This document shows positions 1-11,000 of a stretch of 64,000 bases of DNA, in pieces. The notes under the pieces were generated by a model. The model worked only from the letters and a program-made list of their open reading frames with translations. It searched no databases and was not told where the DNA came from. This stretch comes from Apricaphanius iberus (Eukaryota; Chordata; Actinopteri; Cyprinodontiformes; Aphaniidae). The stretch spans positions 1,922,001 through 1,986,000 of the forward strand of contig JAPXFQ010000351.1 of NCBI GenBank assembly GCA_028564705.1, read 5' to 3'. The position numbers and the translations under genes are program-made. The first letter of the stretch is position 1. Every line of letters begins with the position of its first letter.

Positions 1-69
1 GTAAATAGTCATGAAAATAAAGAAAACGCACTGAATGAGAAGGTGTGTCCAAACTTTTGGTCTGTACTG
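1..69. mobile_element. Tc1-like transposon terminus (partial)
   Basis: Read on the minus strand this begins CAGTACAGACC and continues with AAGTTTGGACACACCTTCTC, which I remember as the terminal inverted repeat of a common fish Tc1/mariner family. A TA dinucleotide follows at 70-71, as expected for the Tc1 target duplication. The rest of the element lies outside the window. Confidence 0.6.
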
Positions 70-188
70 TATTACCCCCTATTGCCAAGAAACCACACAT
101 TGTCACTTGAACAGTGTTTTAAATTATTAAGATGTAGATGAATACATTTCCTTTAAAGTGAATTGGGATTACATCTGTTGCAACATCG

Positions 189-800
189 ACCTCTGGTAAC
201 CTTATATTAACATTTGATCTCCATAAATGCTTCTCACTGATCTCTCTCACTCAGAATCCCAGTAGGGATTTTAAACTGAAGCGGTGAGTCATCAGAGACT
301 CCCCCTCACTCACAATGCTACAAAAAGGTAAAATGAGTTAAAGTAAGGTTGACTCATTCTTTTCTCACCGTGGTTACTGCACACACAGAGGACACTGCTA
401 AGGCTCCAGGTGAGGGCCTGAAAGACAAAGAGTGTCTTGGTGACAATGCTCCAAGGACAGCAATGGCAGGCTGTTTGCTTGCATCAGGTGTTGGTGGGTG
501 GCTGCTGAGCAGATGATGTCACTCTTCAGTCATATGGTACATGGCGTTGGCTGGGGCAGAAAGGTCATTAACGTTATTCATGATTATTCACAGTTGTAGC
601 CCACAAATGGAAATATCATGGAGTGAGTCATGTCAAGTTTCACTCAGATTACTAGTCAGCATGCATAGAGGTTTCCCGGACATTTCCTGAAGTGATGTGC
701 TACATTGTGATCTTTACTGCTTTGTGCAAGAAGAGCCACACAAGAACAAATGAACATCTGAACATGGAACTCTGGCCTTGGTGTCCTTCTACTGACTGTC
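189..800 (+). repeat. 612 bp direct repeat, copy 1
   Basis: This segment is closely matched, in the same orientation and at the same length, by 58,419-59,030. Shared landmarks are the GAATCCCAGTAGGGATTT block, the CTCCAAGGACAGCAATGGCA block and the TTTACTGCTTTGTGCAAGAA block. By eye roughly nine bases in ten agree. No open frame is conserved between the copies, so it is probably a noncoding dispersed repeat or a segmental duplication. Confidence 0.8.
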
Positions 801-1477
801 CTGTATGTTTATTTGCATGTTATCCAGTGGTGTCATCCCGCTAGTGCCTCAAATGTCCTTCTATATAACAAGTCACTTCTATTTGTAATATCTTGGCAGG
901 ATGCCTTCTTCGTGATTCCCTTAAGGGTTGTGGGCTCTCTTCCACCTGACCACCCCCCAGAGGACCTGCTTAGCCATCCTGCTGCCAACCCTGCATGAAA
1001 TTCACACCCCTGCTTATTCTGTCACTGGAGGCCCCCCAGCCCTGGAGGGAGCCTATAAAGATATGATATAATTTCATTCAGTAAATAAGTAAATAGACAT
1101 AGATCAGTGATTAGTGAACTCTCTGGTTATGTGGCAGTTTATTTAAACTTGACATGTACCATCAAATAATATCTTAATGAGATTTTTAATGGATTAAAAG
1201 TACATAAAAAGCCCAAAGTTGGTTTCTTATCTGACCAACAGCAGAGTCCTTAGGTTAAAGTAAACACCAACTGTTTCTTGAACTTTGTAAATTGCGTATC
1301 CACAGAAGTTTATTTAAACAGTATTAAGAACAGTATTAAATAATATATCCCATATTTTTTAAGTACGTACTGTGAATTATTCATAAGTACTTAGTATCTA
1401 ACCTTTGGTAATTAAAAAAAATCTAAATGACTTGAGAGAAAAATAAATTCCCATATAGCATAATGGTTACTTGTTAG
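801..1477. other. No recognised feature
   Basis: AT-rich DNA with only short random frames. I see no splice pattern, repeat or element end here. Confidence 0.5.
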
Positions 1478-1882
1478 TCAGACTGTGTCCCCAATAGAGG
1501 AAGATGTCATATCCACAGAGCTGTTGCAGTTTGATTTGTTTTTTCTCCTCACCTGTTTTTTCTCTTTCTGTGAAGAGGAGCTGGTTTCCCGAATTAGGCG
1601 CCAGAGTGTTTTGTTCACATTAGTGGTAATCGCTTTGTGTTTATCGCTCCTAGAATCTCTGACACTAACCTTGCTTGTCCCCGTGACAGAAACTAGATTC
1701 TTCCATTGATGTCTGGGTTTCGGACTCCAGGGATCCATTTCTTGGTTCCTGCTGTCTGTGTTGAGAACATCTACTTGGATGCCACTCTCCGCTGCTCCTC
1801 CATCAACCCTCCTGATAACTTCTATCGTTAACTCTACATCTGCTCCATTCACCTGCCTCTCCAACCTGAGATGATTCATCAA
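1478..1882 (-). CDS. Unrecognised 134-residue ORF
   Basis: An open frame rich in basic, Ser and Asn residues (for example SSSSQKEKKQVRRKNKS near residue 100). I recognise no family, signal peptide or membrane segment. The upstream sequence shows no obvious exon or promoter. It could be a piece of an element-encoded protein or a chance frame; nothing supports expression. Confidence 0.15.
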   Translation of the reverse strand: MMNHLRLERQVNGADVELTIEVIRRVDGGAAESGIQVDVLNTDSRNQEMDPWSPKPRHQWKNLVSVTGTSKVSVRDSRSDKHKAITTNVNKTLWRLIRETSSSSQKEKKQVRRKNKSNCNSSVDMTSSSIGDTV

Positions 1883-2070
1883 GCTGTTGCTTAGTTATTC
1901 ACAGTTTTTTCAATAAACACTCATTTTCATCCCATCACAGGGGTGGATAGTAGAAACTAGTTACATTCACTTTAGTAACCTTTTGAAAAAAGACAAAATA
2001 GTTCCACTTGAACACACTTTATAAAGTAATACTTTTGAGTTCAACTTCTATGGAGCTAGAATTGGGACTT

Positions 2071-2190
2071 TAGTTTTACACCTTTAACTTTTAGTTTTGT
2101 ACCTGTAACTTATTATTTGTACTTTTAACTTACATTTTGTACTTGTAGCTTACGTTTTGTACTTGTAACTTAGGTTTTGTAACTTGCACG
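2071..2190. repeat. Degenerate 20 bp tandem repeat
   Basis: About five to six imperfect units of the form TTTTGTACTTGTAACTTACG follow one another. Just downstream, AAAATACAAGTTACAAGTTA is the same word inverted, so the array could fold on itself. Confidence 0.7.
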
Positions 2191-2199
2191 CATTTTAAA

Positions 2200-2924
2200 A
2201 ATACAAGTTACAAGTTACAGATCATTTTTTACCATATTTGGCTTTCCTAGAAGAAACCAATTAGTGGCTAGCTGATTTTGACCAACAAATCATGTTTCTC
2301 TAATTTCTATCCAGTCATGGCCAGAGGAAGGTAAAGCTCTGCACCGCTCACAACCAAACATGATTACATTCACACTCTAAGTCTCTTTCCCACTATCCAC
2401 ACTTGCACCCTTGTGTACTTCAATTCCGCGTTCCTTTTGAGGGGCGCAAGTGTTTAGGGTGTCCCGACTCTCCAGAGCGGAGAATCCGGCCCCTGGCCCT
2501 GCCTCTTCTGCACGCTCACTCAACACAGTCTGCACCGATGCGGGCTTCAGCGAAGGGTATTACCCACAATCCATTGCTGCGCGACAAACGGCAAACAAAT
2601 GGTGCTCCTTCTCCAGCAAATTTATTTTTAAGTGTAAGGGCGTCAATTTGTTCTTAAAAGTGGCTGAGACAATAACCATGAACTGGAGTCTGGTTTGAAG
2701 ATTGCTAATGATAATATATTCATTAATATATTAATCTGATTGATGTTTCATTACAACATCCACAACAATGCATTAACAGATTTTAAAAATCGTATCCTCT
2801 TTCAATTACTAAAAGTTGAAAACGGTAAACTACAGGCTTTGCATTGTTTTTCAAATGACTCTCCTATGCCATCAGGCTGCTGGCATGGGAGAATAATTAA
2901 AACCAAAATTGATGCACAAACAAC
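2200..2924. other. No recognised gene
   Basis: Includes a moderately GC-rich block at about 2,420-2,600 with short overlapping frames in two phases and no recognisable protein. The block may be the 5' end of an unidentified DNA transposon. Confidence 0.4.
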
Positions 2925-3048
2925 GATGGACTGGCAATCCCTCCAGGGTGTACCTCGCCTGTTGCCCGTTGACAGCTGGAGATATGCATCAGTCCTCCCC
3001 CACTTCCCTTTGAAGATAAGCGGTAAAAAAGATGGATGGTTGGATGGC
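2925..3048 (+). repeat. RTE/SINE-type 3' tail fragment
   Basis: GATGGACTGGCAATC, CAGGGTGTACC, CCCGTTGACAGCTGGAGATA and a terminal GATGGATGG-type run match the short insertion at 27,466-27,592 and a common fish RTE-mobilised tail. This copy is more diverged. I found no clear target duplication. Confidence 0.6.
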
Positions 3049-4327
3049 TTGAAAAAAAAATGCATGGATTAGCTAAATTTCACAGGTTCTTCCTAAAGTG
3101 TCATTAACGTGGCCATTTTGCGGGTGAAAAGATTCAGCCTAAATTTATATGTATTACTTAAAGATGTTCCTATAGCAGCGCTTCCAGCGTTTCAAAACTA
3201 TAATCTGTAAATATTGATGTGGACATGTCGACCCCGGCTATAGACGCGTCAAAATATTGAAAAATGTATCATTGTGTACATTAGTAATTAATTACAGTAA
3301 TGAGCTGTTTAAAATTATTTTTTACTAACAACGTTATACTTATATTCAGATATGATAGGCCAAAAATAATATTCAGTGTATTTTAGCAAGTCACAAAAAA
3401 CTTAAACACTTGAAATAATTAAAGAACCTATTTCTCTACATTTGAAATAAAATGGTGTTTCGGTTCTTAATTATGGTGAAAAGAGCATCTCCCTTCGAAC
3501 ACAGGCATTCCAGTGTCTGTTTATTTAACACAGCAGTTTTAACAAATATAAATAATACAATAAAAAAATGATTTTAAAAATTCAAAAGTCTTTCTTTATA
3601 GCCAGTATTTTCTGTAAATAAATCAAATAAATATATACAGTTGGTGCCTTTGATTAAAATCCAATAGGTTCTATAACTTTAGACTTTATGCTATAGAATT
3701 AGCTACAGTAGTAGCAGTTTAAAAGTTCTCATTCAGAGTAAACGCCGGACGAATGGCGTGCCCTTTCCAGCCCATTAACGGCAGAGTTCCCTCCAAATCC
3801 CAGTGGCCGGAGTGGCCTCCCGTCTTTCTCGTGGGAGTGTCAAAGTTTTACTGCAACTCCACCCATTAATTGAAATACAGAGTATGACCAGGAGATGGCG
3901 CTTCTCTCACAGAATTCTCATCGACTTGATGTTATTATCACGTCCACTGAAGAAAAACCATTTTGGATGTAACAACACAAACTGCTCACTTTTTTGTAAT
4001 TAACCTGCTTCTTCTATTGTCAAAGTTTATCATAGGCTCCATAAACTTAAGTTCTCCTAACACGGGCCAAACTTCACCAAATGAGTTCTGTAAAACATTA
4101 TAACAAGTAGCCTTAAACGTTATATCTGTAAACAATTTGATTTATTTCTATGAACCTAAAGTATAACTTTTTTTAAACCTAATGTACTTTCCTTTAATTT
4201 TGTGATAAACTCGTGGTTTTTTATGTTATTGTTGTTGGATGAAAATGACAGAGTTCCACAACGCAAAACAACGTAATAGCCTATTTATAATATTTATGCA
4301 ATCACATGACTATTCGGCTCACCACGG
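3049..4327. other. AT-rich stretch without genes
   Basis: Long A/T-rich runs. A GC-richer island at about 3,740-3,960 has no recognisable reading frame. The word ACAACGCAAAA with CGTAATAGC occurs near 4,258 and again near 4,421. Confidence 0.4.
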
Positions 4328-4414
4328 AATGTTTGCAACACCAGAATAGACCTGGTTACATGCTGTAGCGATGGGGAGCAAAGCTTGGTGGGGGGATGCT
4401 TGAAGATGGTAATG
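4328..4414 (+). repeat. 87 bp direct repeat, copy 1
   Basis: Matches 4,931-5,020 with a few substitutions. The shared core is AGCTTGGTGGGGGGATGCTT. The copies flank about 500 bp that include a GT microsatellite. Confidence 0.75.
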
Positions 4415-4727
4415 AGATACACAACGCAAAAACAGCGTAATAGCGTATTTATCATATTTATCAATTTATATATTTTATAATAAATTCTTAATTAAGTTGT
4501 TGTGTATATTATATATTAATTGTAAACTTAAACATTAGTTTACTTAAACATTCTAAAATAAAGCGTTGTGAAATTCATATTAAATTAAATAATTTCAAAC
4601 AGAGAGTTGTTTTCTGCTTCATTGTTTTCTCCAAAATGCATTGTATCAACACTGCGTTTGTATGCGACTCTGATCTGTGCGGGTCAGATTCTGGTCAGTG
4701 AAGCACTCGGAGAATTTGTGGTGGTAG

Positions 4728-4729
<2 letters not shown>

Positions 4730-4762
<33 letters not shown>
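4730..4762. repeat. (TG)n microsatellite
   Basis: About 16 uninterrupted TG units. It accounts for the poly-Val/Cys and poly-Thr/His frames seen here, which are not genes. Confidence 0.95.
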
Positions 4763-4765
<3 letters not shown>

Positions 4766-4930
4766 ATGCAGGGTGGGGACAAAGAAAAAAAAATTAAAAA
4801 CATGTGCGTTGTTGTTTTAGCCACATCTGGTTGACAAAAAGGTTGATATCCACTGTAATGGGTTAGACACATTGGTTTGAATGGTGACAAAGCTAAATGT
4901 GCCTGGATAATTGCAGCAGATTAGTTGTGA

Positions 4931-5020
4931 AATGTTTACAATAACAACAGAATAGACATGGTTACATACTGTAGGGATGGTCACGAAAGCTTGGTGGGGG
5001 GATGCTTGGAGATGGTAATG
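4931..5020 (+). repeat. 87 bp direct repeat, copy 2
   Basis: Second copy of the 4,328-4,414 unit in the same orientation. Confidence 0.75.
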
Positions 5021-5508
5021 TTCTTTAGGAGGTGTGAATGATCTGGAGTCTATGGTGTGTTGTTAAGTTGGGGGTTGCATTCAGGATGATCATCAGCGAG
5101 TACAATAGGTTAGCCAGCTTTACTCTATAGAAACATTTGACTTGTATTAACTTATAGTGGCAATGAGTCCCTGACATCCTATGTGCAGTATGTACTCTTG
5201 TTCTCTGTTAAAAAGCACTCCACAAACTTCTTACTAAAAGTAGCCTTGTTACTGTTACGATAACTTGGTGTCACCATCTTAGCAGATGTTCTGCGGATGA
5301 GAATCCCTACTGCACACACGATTTTTAATTTTTATTTATTTTCATTCCGTTTATTTCATTCCGTGACATTGAGGCAAAAACAAAAGACACAAACCATTAT
5401 TTGCCGCTTGGTGAACATTTATTATTTAAACAACATAACAGGAAATGGAAAAGAAGTGCGGTAGGCCTATTTTTTTTTTTTTTTTACTATACATGACCAC
5501 CAGAACTT

Positions 5509-5826
5509 TTATTTTCCACTGTGCCCCCCTTCGTTTTCAATAACACACCTCACAACTTTTGACAGTCCTGTGATAAGTCTGTTGCAAAAGTTCACATTGA
5601 CTCTTGTGTCCCAAAACCTATGTATGGCGTCAACAAGCTCCTGCTTGGTACCTGGCTTAGCCTCCTTCCGAATAAAATCTTTCATTGAGTGCCAAACAAG
5701 CTCAATGGGATTAAAGTCTGGTGACTCTGGCGGAGTTTTCACCCAGTTGATCCCCTCAGACGCCATGTACGCTCCAGCAGCGGTGTGTTTAAAATCACTG
5801 CTCCTCCCCGTGGACAAAAGAGGCAT
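5509..5826 (-). pseudogene. Tc1/mariner-type transposase, C-terminal fragment
   Basis: About 105 residues of a DDE transposase. Near residue 30 it has TPPESPDFNPIELVWHSMK. In this superfamily that motif (usually SPDLNPIENLW) carries the last acidic catalytic residue, so the E of the triad is present. The N-terminal helix-turn-helix domain and the first two catalytic Asp residues are missing. The frame ends near 5,826 without a homologous upstream extension. A poly-T run lies downstream at about 5,470. I read it as the broken end of a transposase gene with no nearby inverted repeats that I can see. Confidence 0.7.
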
Positions 5827-6657
5827 TGCAGCTGGTTTTCACTCAGGCTCCTTGGGGGCGAGGCCTCACTGAAGACGTCATAGCGGGGGATTACATTACC
5901 ACCACGGACCTGTCAGGGACCTTTGACGGATCAGGCACGTACCAGTCAAGGGCCAGTCCAGGACCAATCATGGAAACATGAGAACTTTTAAACTGCTACT
6001 ACTGTAGATATAATTTTACAATGATTAAACTTCGATGGTTTTGTTTCAGTTTTATTATATCAAGCACAAAAATATCCCAAAGCTGTGAGCGACACCCCCA
6101 TTTTGGTTGTCAAGCACATTCGAAGCCGTGACACAGACGGACTCGCTGTCCCAATCATGCAGTTATTCGCACACTTGTTCACTTCGCACTTGAAGCCTTG
6201 TCTGTACTTCTGCCAAGTGCACTTCGTGGAGGACCTCAGTGTGGAGTGTGGGGATTGGGACAGGGTTTAAGTGCAGCCACCACAGCTGCTACAAACGACG
6301 CCCCCAGGTTACTCATGCTGCATTCAGACCACAGGCTTTGTCAGCGTCAGCAACGTCAAGATTACATGTTAAGTCTGTGGCGGAGGCCGTTGGAGGAGCG
6401 TCACGGTCTCTGTGGCACTTTGCGAGCTTTGGCTCCGTCAACTTTTCAAGCTTTTCCTGCTTTTCATGCTTCAAAGCTCATAAAGCCGTTAATGCAGAAG
6501 TTCAGCTAGTTGAACTTTTGACGGTGCTGACGGCCCTGAAGTGGCACGTTAACCAATCAGAGCTTATAATTGTAGCGATGTCACTGTAGCGGGAGTAGGA
6601 AAAACCTACATTTTAAGTCTAGAAAACGCAGATTTAAAAAACTTAAATAACACTTAC
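5827..6657. other. Probable flank of a DNA transposon, no gene resolved
   Basis: Short frames only. The 25-base stretch around 6,273 (TGCAGCCACCACAGCTGCTA) recurs inverted near 25,230, so this is likely repeat DNA related to that region. Confidence 0.35.
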
Positions 6658-6803
6658 CGAAGACAGATGGACAGGCGCTCTTCGGGAGGAATAGAGCGTC
6701 TGTAGTTGTGTCCTGGTAGGAGATTTGAGCTCCGATGGGGCCCAGGAGGTCGTAAAATTGGCCGCGGGACAGACTGAAGTACCGCTGAAAGCGAACCTCA
6801 TGT
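6658..6803 (-). pseudogene. Orphan exon of a HARBI1-like (PIF/Harbinger) transposase
   Basis: On the minus strand a 146 bp open block is bounded by a polypyrimidine tract ending in AG (6,805-6,804) and a donor TCG|GTAAGTG (6,658/6,657). It encodes EVRFQRYFSLSRGQFYDLL followed by IGAQISYQDTT. This resembles the N-terminal region of PIF/Harbinger transposases, where F.RYFR.S..QFD.LL and I..QDT are typical. No following DDE exon is recognisable on the minus strand, so the gene is incomplete here. It could be a relic or part of an internally deleted copy. Confidence 0.55.
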
Positions 6804-7721
6804 CTGAAACAGAAGAAATCAAGAAGCACAGACTACAAAAAGCAGCACAAAATGTTTCAGTAAATGTACATTAACTTGAGCAGTTAAATATTGTATATGT
6901 GCATGGAATATTTTTTTTTTAAATCAGGTCTTTTGGTTTTAGCCTGCAAGAAGGTGACCTTTCCCTGCAGGATTATATTCTCAGAAATTTTACTCAAAAC
7001 AGGGACAGAAAACAAGCGAAGAGGGCAAACAGGCAACTGTTAACCTTTTTACGACAGAACACAAGAGGAACTACAGTATACTGAGATCACAGGTTATGTG
7101 TTATTTGAAGGTTAAAACTGTACTATAACCACAAAGTGAATAACTGGATTTATTCTACCTCCATGCTAGTGAGCAAATTCTTTGCCGCAGTGAGGAGGTA
7201 AGAATTACTTCTAGAAGAAGCCGTCTTCTCTTTGGCCGCTAAAATATGTGACAAAAAAGTTTAATTAGCAAAAATCAAATTTAGCTTCAATTAGGTGTTA
7301 ATACATAAAACATCATGGGATTGCCAGATGAGCTTGCTTGTGAGAGATGGTTTTCAAGATTAAAATACATTTCTATGCAAATGACAAAAGCCCAATAACA
7401 AGCTTTAAGCTTTTAAGTGTTTTCCAATTATATATATTTAGATTCTGTTTTTAAAAGCAGTTATTCCATTTCTGTTTCTGATTACATAAAGTTCAGCCAA
7501 TAGCAGTATGATTCATGAAATATGAATTGAAACACAGTTAAAAGTCTATACTTTTGAAGATTAAATTGAAAGAAGTTGTTGGTTTGGGCATGGTTCTATC
7601 TATGTTTAGTTGATTTTAGTTTCTAAAACACAACAGGGCAAAATATGGATGTTGTGTAATGGGTGTCTGCATGTTTCAACATTAGCAGATTCTGGAGTGT
7701 AAATTAAATATTAAAGTGGAT
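6804..7721. other. No recognised gene
   Basis: AT-rich. From about 7,665 to 7,721 it resembles, inverted, the bases just after the ERV LTR end at 46,910. The LTR repeat may therefore extend further than 7,722. Confidence 0.4.
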
Positions 7722-7805
7722 TGTGGATTAACTCCAAAACTGTCAATTAGCTCTATTCACGGTTGAGGATCCAGCTGTTCTCAGCAGGCTTGAAAGAGTG
7801 GTATC
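7722..7805 (-). repeat. ERV-A LTR, 3'-most part (split by the Gypsy insertion)
   Basis: The minus strand here ends GACAGTTTTGGAGTTAATCC then ACA, as does the plus-strand LTR at about 46,830-46,910. The rest of the LTR resumes at 12,503. The interruption is exactly the Gypsy element with its GTATC duplication. Confidence 0.75.
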
Positions 7806-7968
7806 TGTGATGTATGATGAATGTGATATGCATACTATGACCAGTAGGTGGAGTTGACTCCTGTGTTGAGCTGAGTCTGGTATAGAGGAGAGACGACGAA
7901 GAGAATAAAGGAACACGAGTTGAGACCGAGACCAGATCTCCGTGTGTATTAATTCACATAACATTACA
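7806..7968 (+). repeat. Gypsy 5' LTR
   Basis: Starts TGTGATGTATG, ends ACATTACA, and has AATAAA at 7,904-7,909. It matches 12,340-12,502 base for base on reading. Confidence 0.95.
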
Positions 7969-7980
7969 TGGTGTCAGAAG
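7969..7980 (+). promoter_or_regulatory. Primer binding site, tRNA-Leu type
   Basis: TGGTGTCAGAAG lies directly after the LTR. It is complementary to the 3' end (CTTCTGACA plus CCA) of a vertebrate tRNA-Leu as I remember it. The match is 12 bases; a purine-rich run follows. Confidence 0.75.
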
Positions 7981-8013
7981 AAAAAAGAAAAAAAAAGAAA
8001 AAAGAAAAACAGA

Positions 8014-11000
8014 ATGGAGCAGTTGAAGCCTCCGGGTGGTCTGAGCTTCGAAGGAAATCTGGCGGAAAACTGGCGAACGTGGATTCAGCAGTTTGAACTC
8101 ATAGCAACAGGCATCGGAGAGAAAAGCGACAAAGTGAAATGTGCGACGTTCCTTCATGTTGCTGGAGGTGAAGCAATAAAGGTATTCAACACTATGATCT
8201 TTGATGACGATGTGGATGGTTTCGACGGGCTGAAAGAAAAGTTTAGAAACTACTGTGAGCCCCGGAAGAATATCACTTATCTGAGACACGTGTTCTTTAC
8301 CCGAGTGCAAGGACCGAATGAGAGGATTGATGCTTATGTAACGGATCTGAAGAATAAAGCAAATGACTGTGAGTTTGCACAGCTGACAAATGAGCTGATA
8401 AAAGACCGTGTAGTCTGTGGCATAACTAATGACGCTGTGAGAGCTAGGCTACTCAGGGAGACGGATTTGGACCTAGCGAAGGCTCTGGATATATGTCGAG
8501 CAAGTGAGGTAACGCAAAGTCACATGAAAGCTCTACAGGAGGAGGCAGACGTAGCTGTGAACAAAATAAAAGTTACTAAAATGAAGCAGTCAACTAGCAA
8601 GCAATATGATAAAGTTGGAGAAAAAACAGAATGTAAGAGGTGTGGCTACGTTCACGAGCCAATGAAGTGTCCAGCATATGGGAAAATATGCAATCAGTGC
8701 AAATTGAAGAACCACTTCAGTCGCATGTGTAGGTCACATAAACAACCGCTCAAACAGAAGAAAGCGGAGAGAAGAGTACATGTTCTAGAACAAGAAGACG
8801 ATGATAATGTCCTCTTTTTGGGATGCTTAGAGATCAGCCCAAGTGAGCAAACTAGTGCAGAGTTTCAGCTAGATACAGTCACAAAAATGGATGAAAGTAA
8901 GATGTGGGCTCAAGAACTCAAAATAAACAACAGTGTGCTGACTGTAAAGCTGGATACAGGAGCAGAGTGCAATGTGCTATCAAAGATAGACTTTGAGAAA
9001 ATCACAAATAATAATGCAGTGCTCAGTAAATCAGGATGCAAGCTGGTTACTTACTCTGGTCACATGATAGAGACAACAGGCAAAATCAAGCTAAAATGTG
9101 AGTACAAAGACAAGGAATATGAGCTGGAATTCCAGGTCATAGAGAGAAATTCACCTGCTATCCTTGGAAGAGAATCCTGCACAAAACTAGGACTCATCAG
9201 AAGAGTGTACAGCGTGGATAAGAATGACAATATTGACATTTACAGTGAATATGAAGATGTGTTCACTGGTCTAGGATGCGTGCCTGGACTACACCACATC
9301 CAGCTCAACCCAGGCGTCACTCCAGTCATTCACCCACCACGGAAAGTGCCAATAGCTTTAAAAGAAAGAATAAAAGCAGAACTGGATAGGATGGAGGGTC
9401 TTGAAGTTATTGAGAAAGAGACAGAGCCTACAGATTGGGTTAACAGCATGGTCACGGTAGTAAAGCCCAACAAACTGAGAATTTGCATCGATCCCCAAGA
9501 CCTCAATAAAGCTATAAAAAGGGAGCATTATCCACTACGCACAGTTGAGGAGATCATCGCGGAGATGCCAAATGCAAAGGTGTTTTCTGTAGTGGATGCT
9601 AACCACGGGTTCTGGCAGGTAAAACTTGATGAGGAAAGTTCCAAGTTATGTACATTTAACACCCCATTTGGACGATATCGCTTTTTACGACTTCCATTTG
9701 GAGTTTCCTCAGCTCCAGAAGTGTTTCAAAAGTGCATTGCACAGAGACTAGAAGGCTTGGAGGGAGTTGTGAACATAGTGGATGATATCTTGGTGTGGGG
9801 TGAAAATGAGGAACAACATGACAGGAGACTGAGAGCACTGATGGACAGAATCAGGAACATCAACCTGAAGCTAAATAAGGACAAATGCAAGATTAGAAAG
9901 AGTGAGGTTAGATATGTTGGCCACATTCTGTCAGCAGAAGGTGTTAAACCAGACCAGGAAAAAGTCAGAGCTATACAGGAGATGCCCGAGCCACAAGACA
10001 AAGCAGGTCTGTTGAGATTTTTAGGGATGCTGCAGTATCTTGCCAAGTTTGTCCCAAGTCTTTCAGATGTAAGTGCGCCACTCCGGAAACTCTTGGAGGG
10101 TGACGTGGCTTGGCATTGGGAAGCTGAGCAGCAGAAGAGCTTCGGGAGGCTGAAGATGCTGGTGAGCAAAGCTCCGGTGCTCAAGTACTTCGATGTTAAA
10201 AAAGATCTAACACTGTCTGTTGACGCAAGCTCTGAAGGTCTGGGAGCCGTGTTAATCCAGGAGGGACACCCAGTCGCCTATGGATCAAGAGCATTGACAG
10301 ACTGTCAAAAGAGGTATGCACAGATAGAAAAAGAACTTTTGGCTATAGTGTATGGATGTGAGAAATTCAAACAATATGTGTTTGGAAAGACTGTGCATGT
10401 TGAAACAGACCACAAGCCCTTAGAGACTGTGTTTAAAAAATCACTCCAGAAGGCTCCACCAAGACTCCAGAGGATGCTGATGAACCTCCAACCATATGAT
10501 CTGAGGGTCAGCTACAAACCTGGTAAGGAACTCTACATAGCAGACACGCTGAGTCAAGCTTTTCTGAAAGAGGAGCCAGAGAAACTTCTGGAAGATGAGC
10601 TACAGATCCATCTGCTAACAGCTCAGCTACCAGTTACGGAAGGAAAACTGAACGTGTTCAGAGCACAAACAGCAGCTGATGAGGAACTGCAGTTAGTTAT
10701 GGACATGGTCCAAGCAGGATGGCCAGCAGAAATACGACAAGTACCAGCAGATGTGAGGAAATATTGGACATTCAGAGAGGAACTGTCATGTTCTGATGGT
10801 TTACTGTTTAAGAACACACGACTTGTTGTTCCACGTAGCCTCAGAGCTGAGATGTTAACAAGAGTCCATGAATCTCATCTCGGAGTAGTGAAGTGTAAGG
10901 AGAGAGCAAGAGATGTCATGTTCTGGCCGAATATGGCTAAAGAGATTGAAGATGTGGTGTTAAAGTGTGCTGTTTGTAACACTTTCAGGCGCTGCAACAC

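Noticed and set aside
4607..4890. Frames with poly-Val/Cys or poly-Thr/His
   Set aside because: They are translations of the TG microsatellite.
7743..7964. Minus-strand frame across the Gypsy LTR, repeated at 12,313-12,570
   Set aside because: It arises because the LTR is present twice; no protein is recognisable.
9726..10184. Minus-strand 152-residue frame
   Set aside because: Opposite-strand shadow of the Gypsy reverse transcriptase region.
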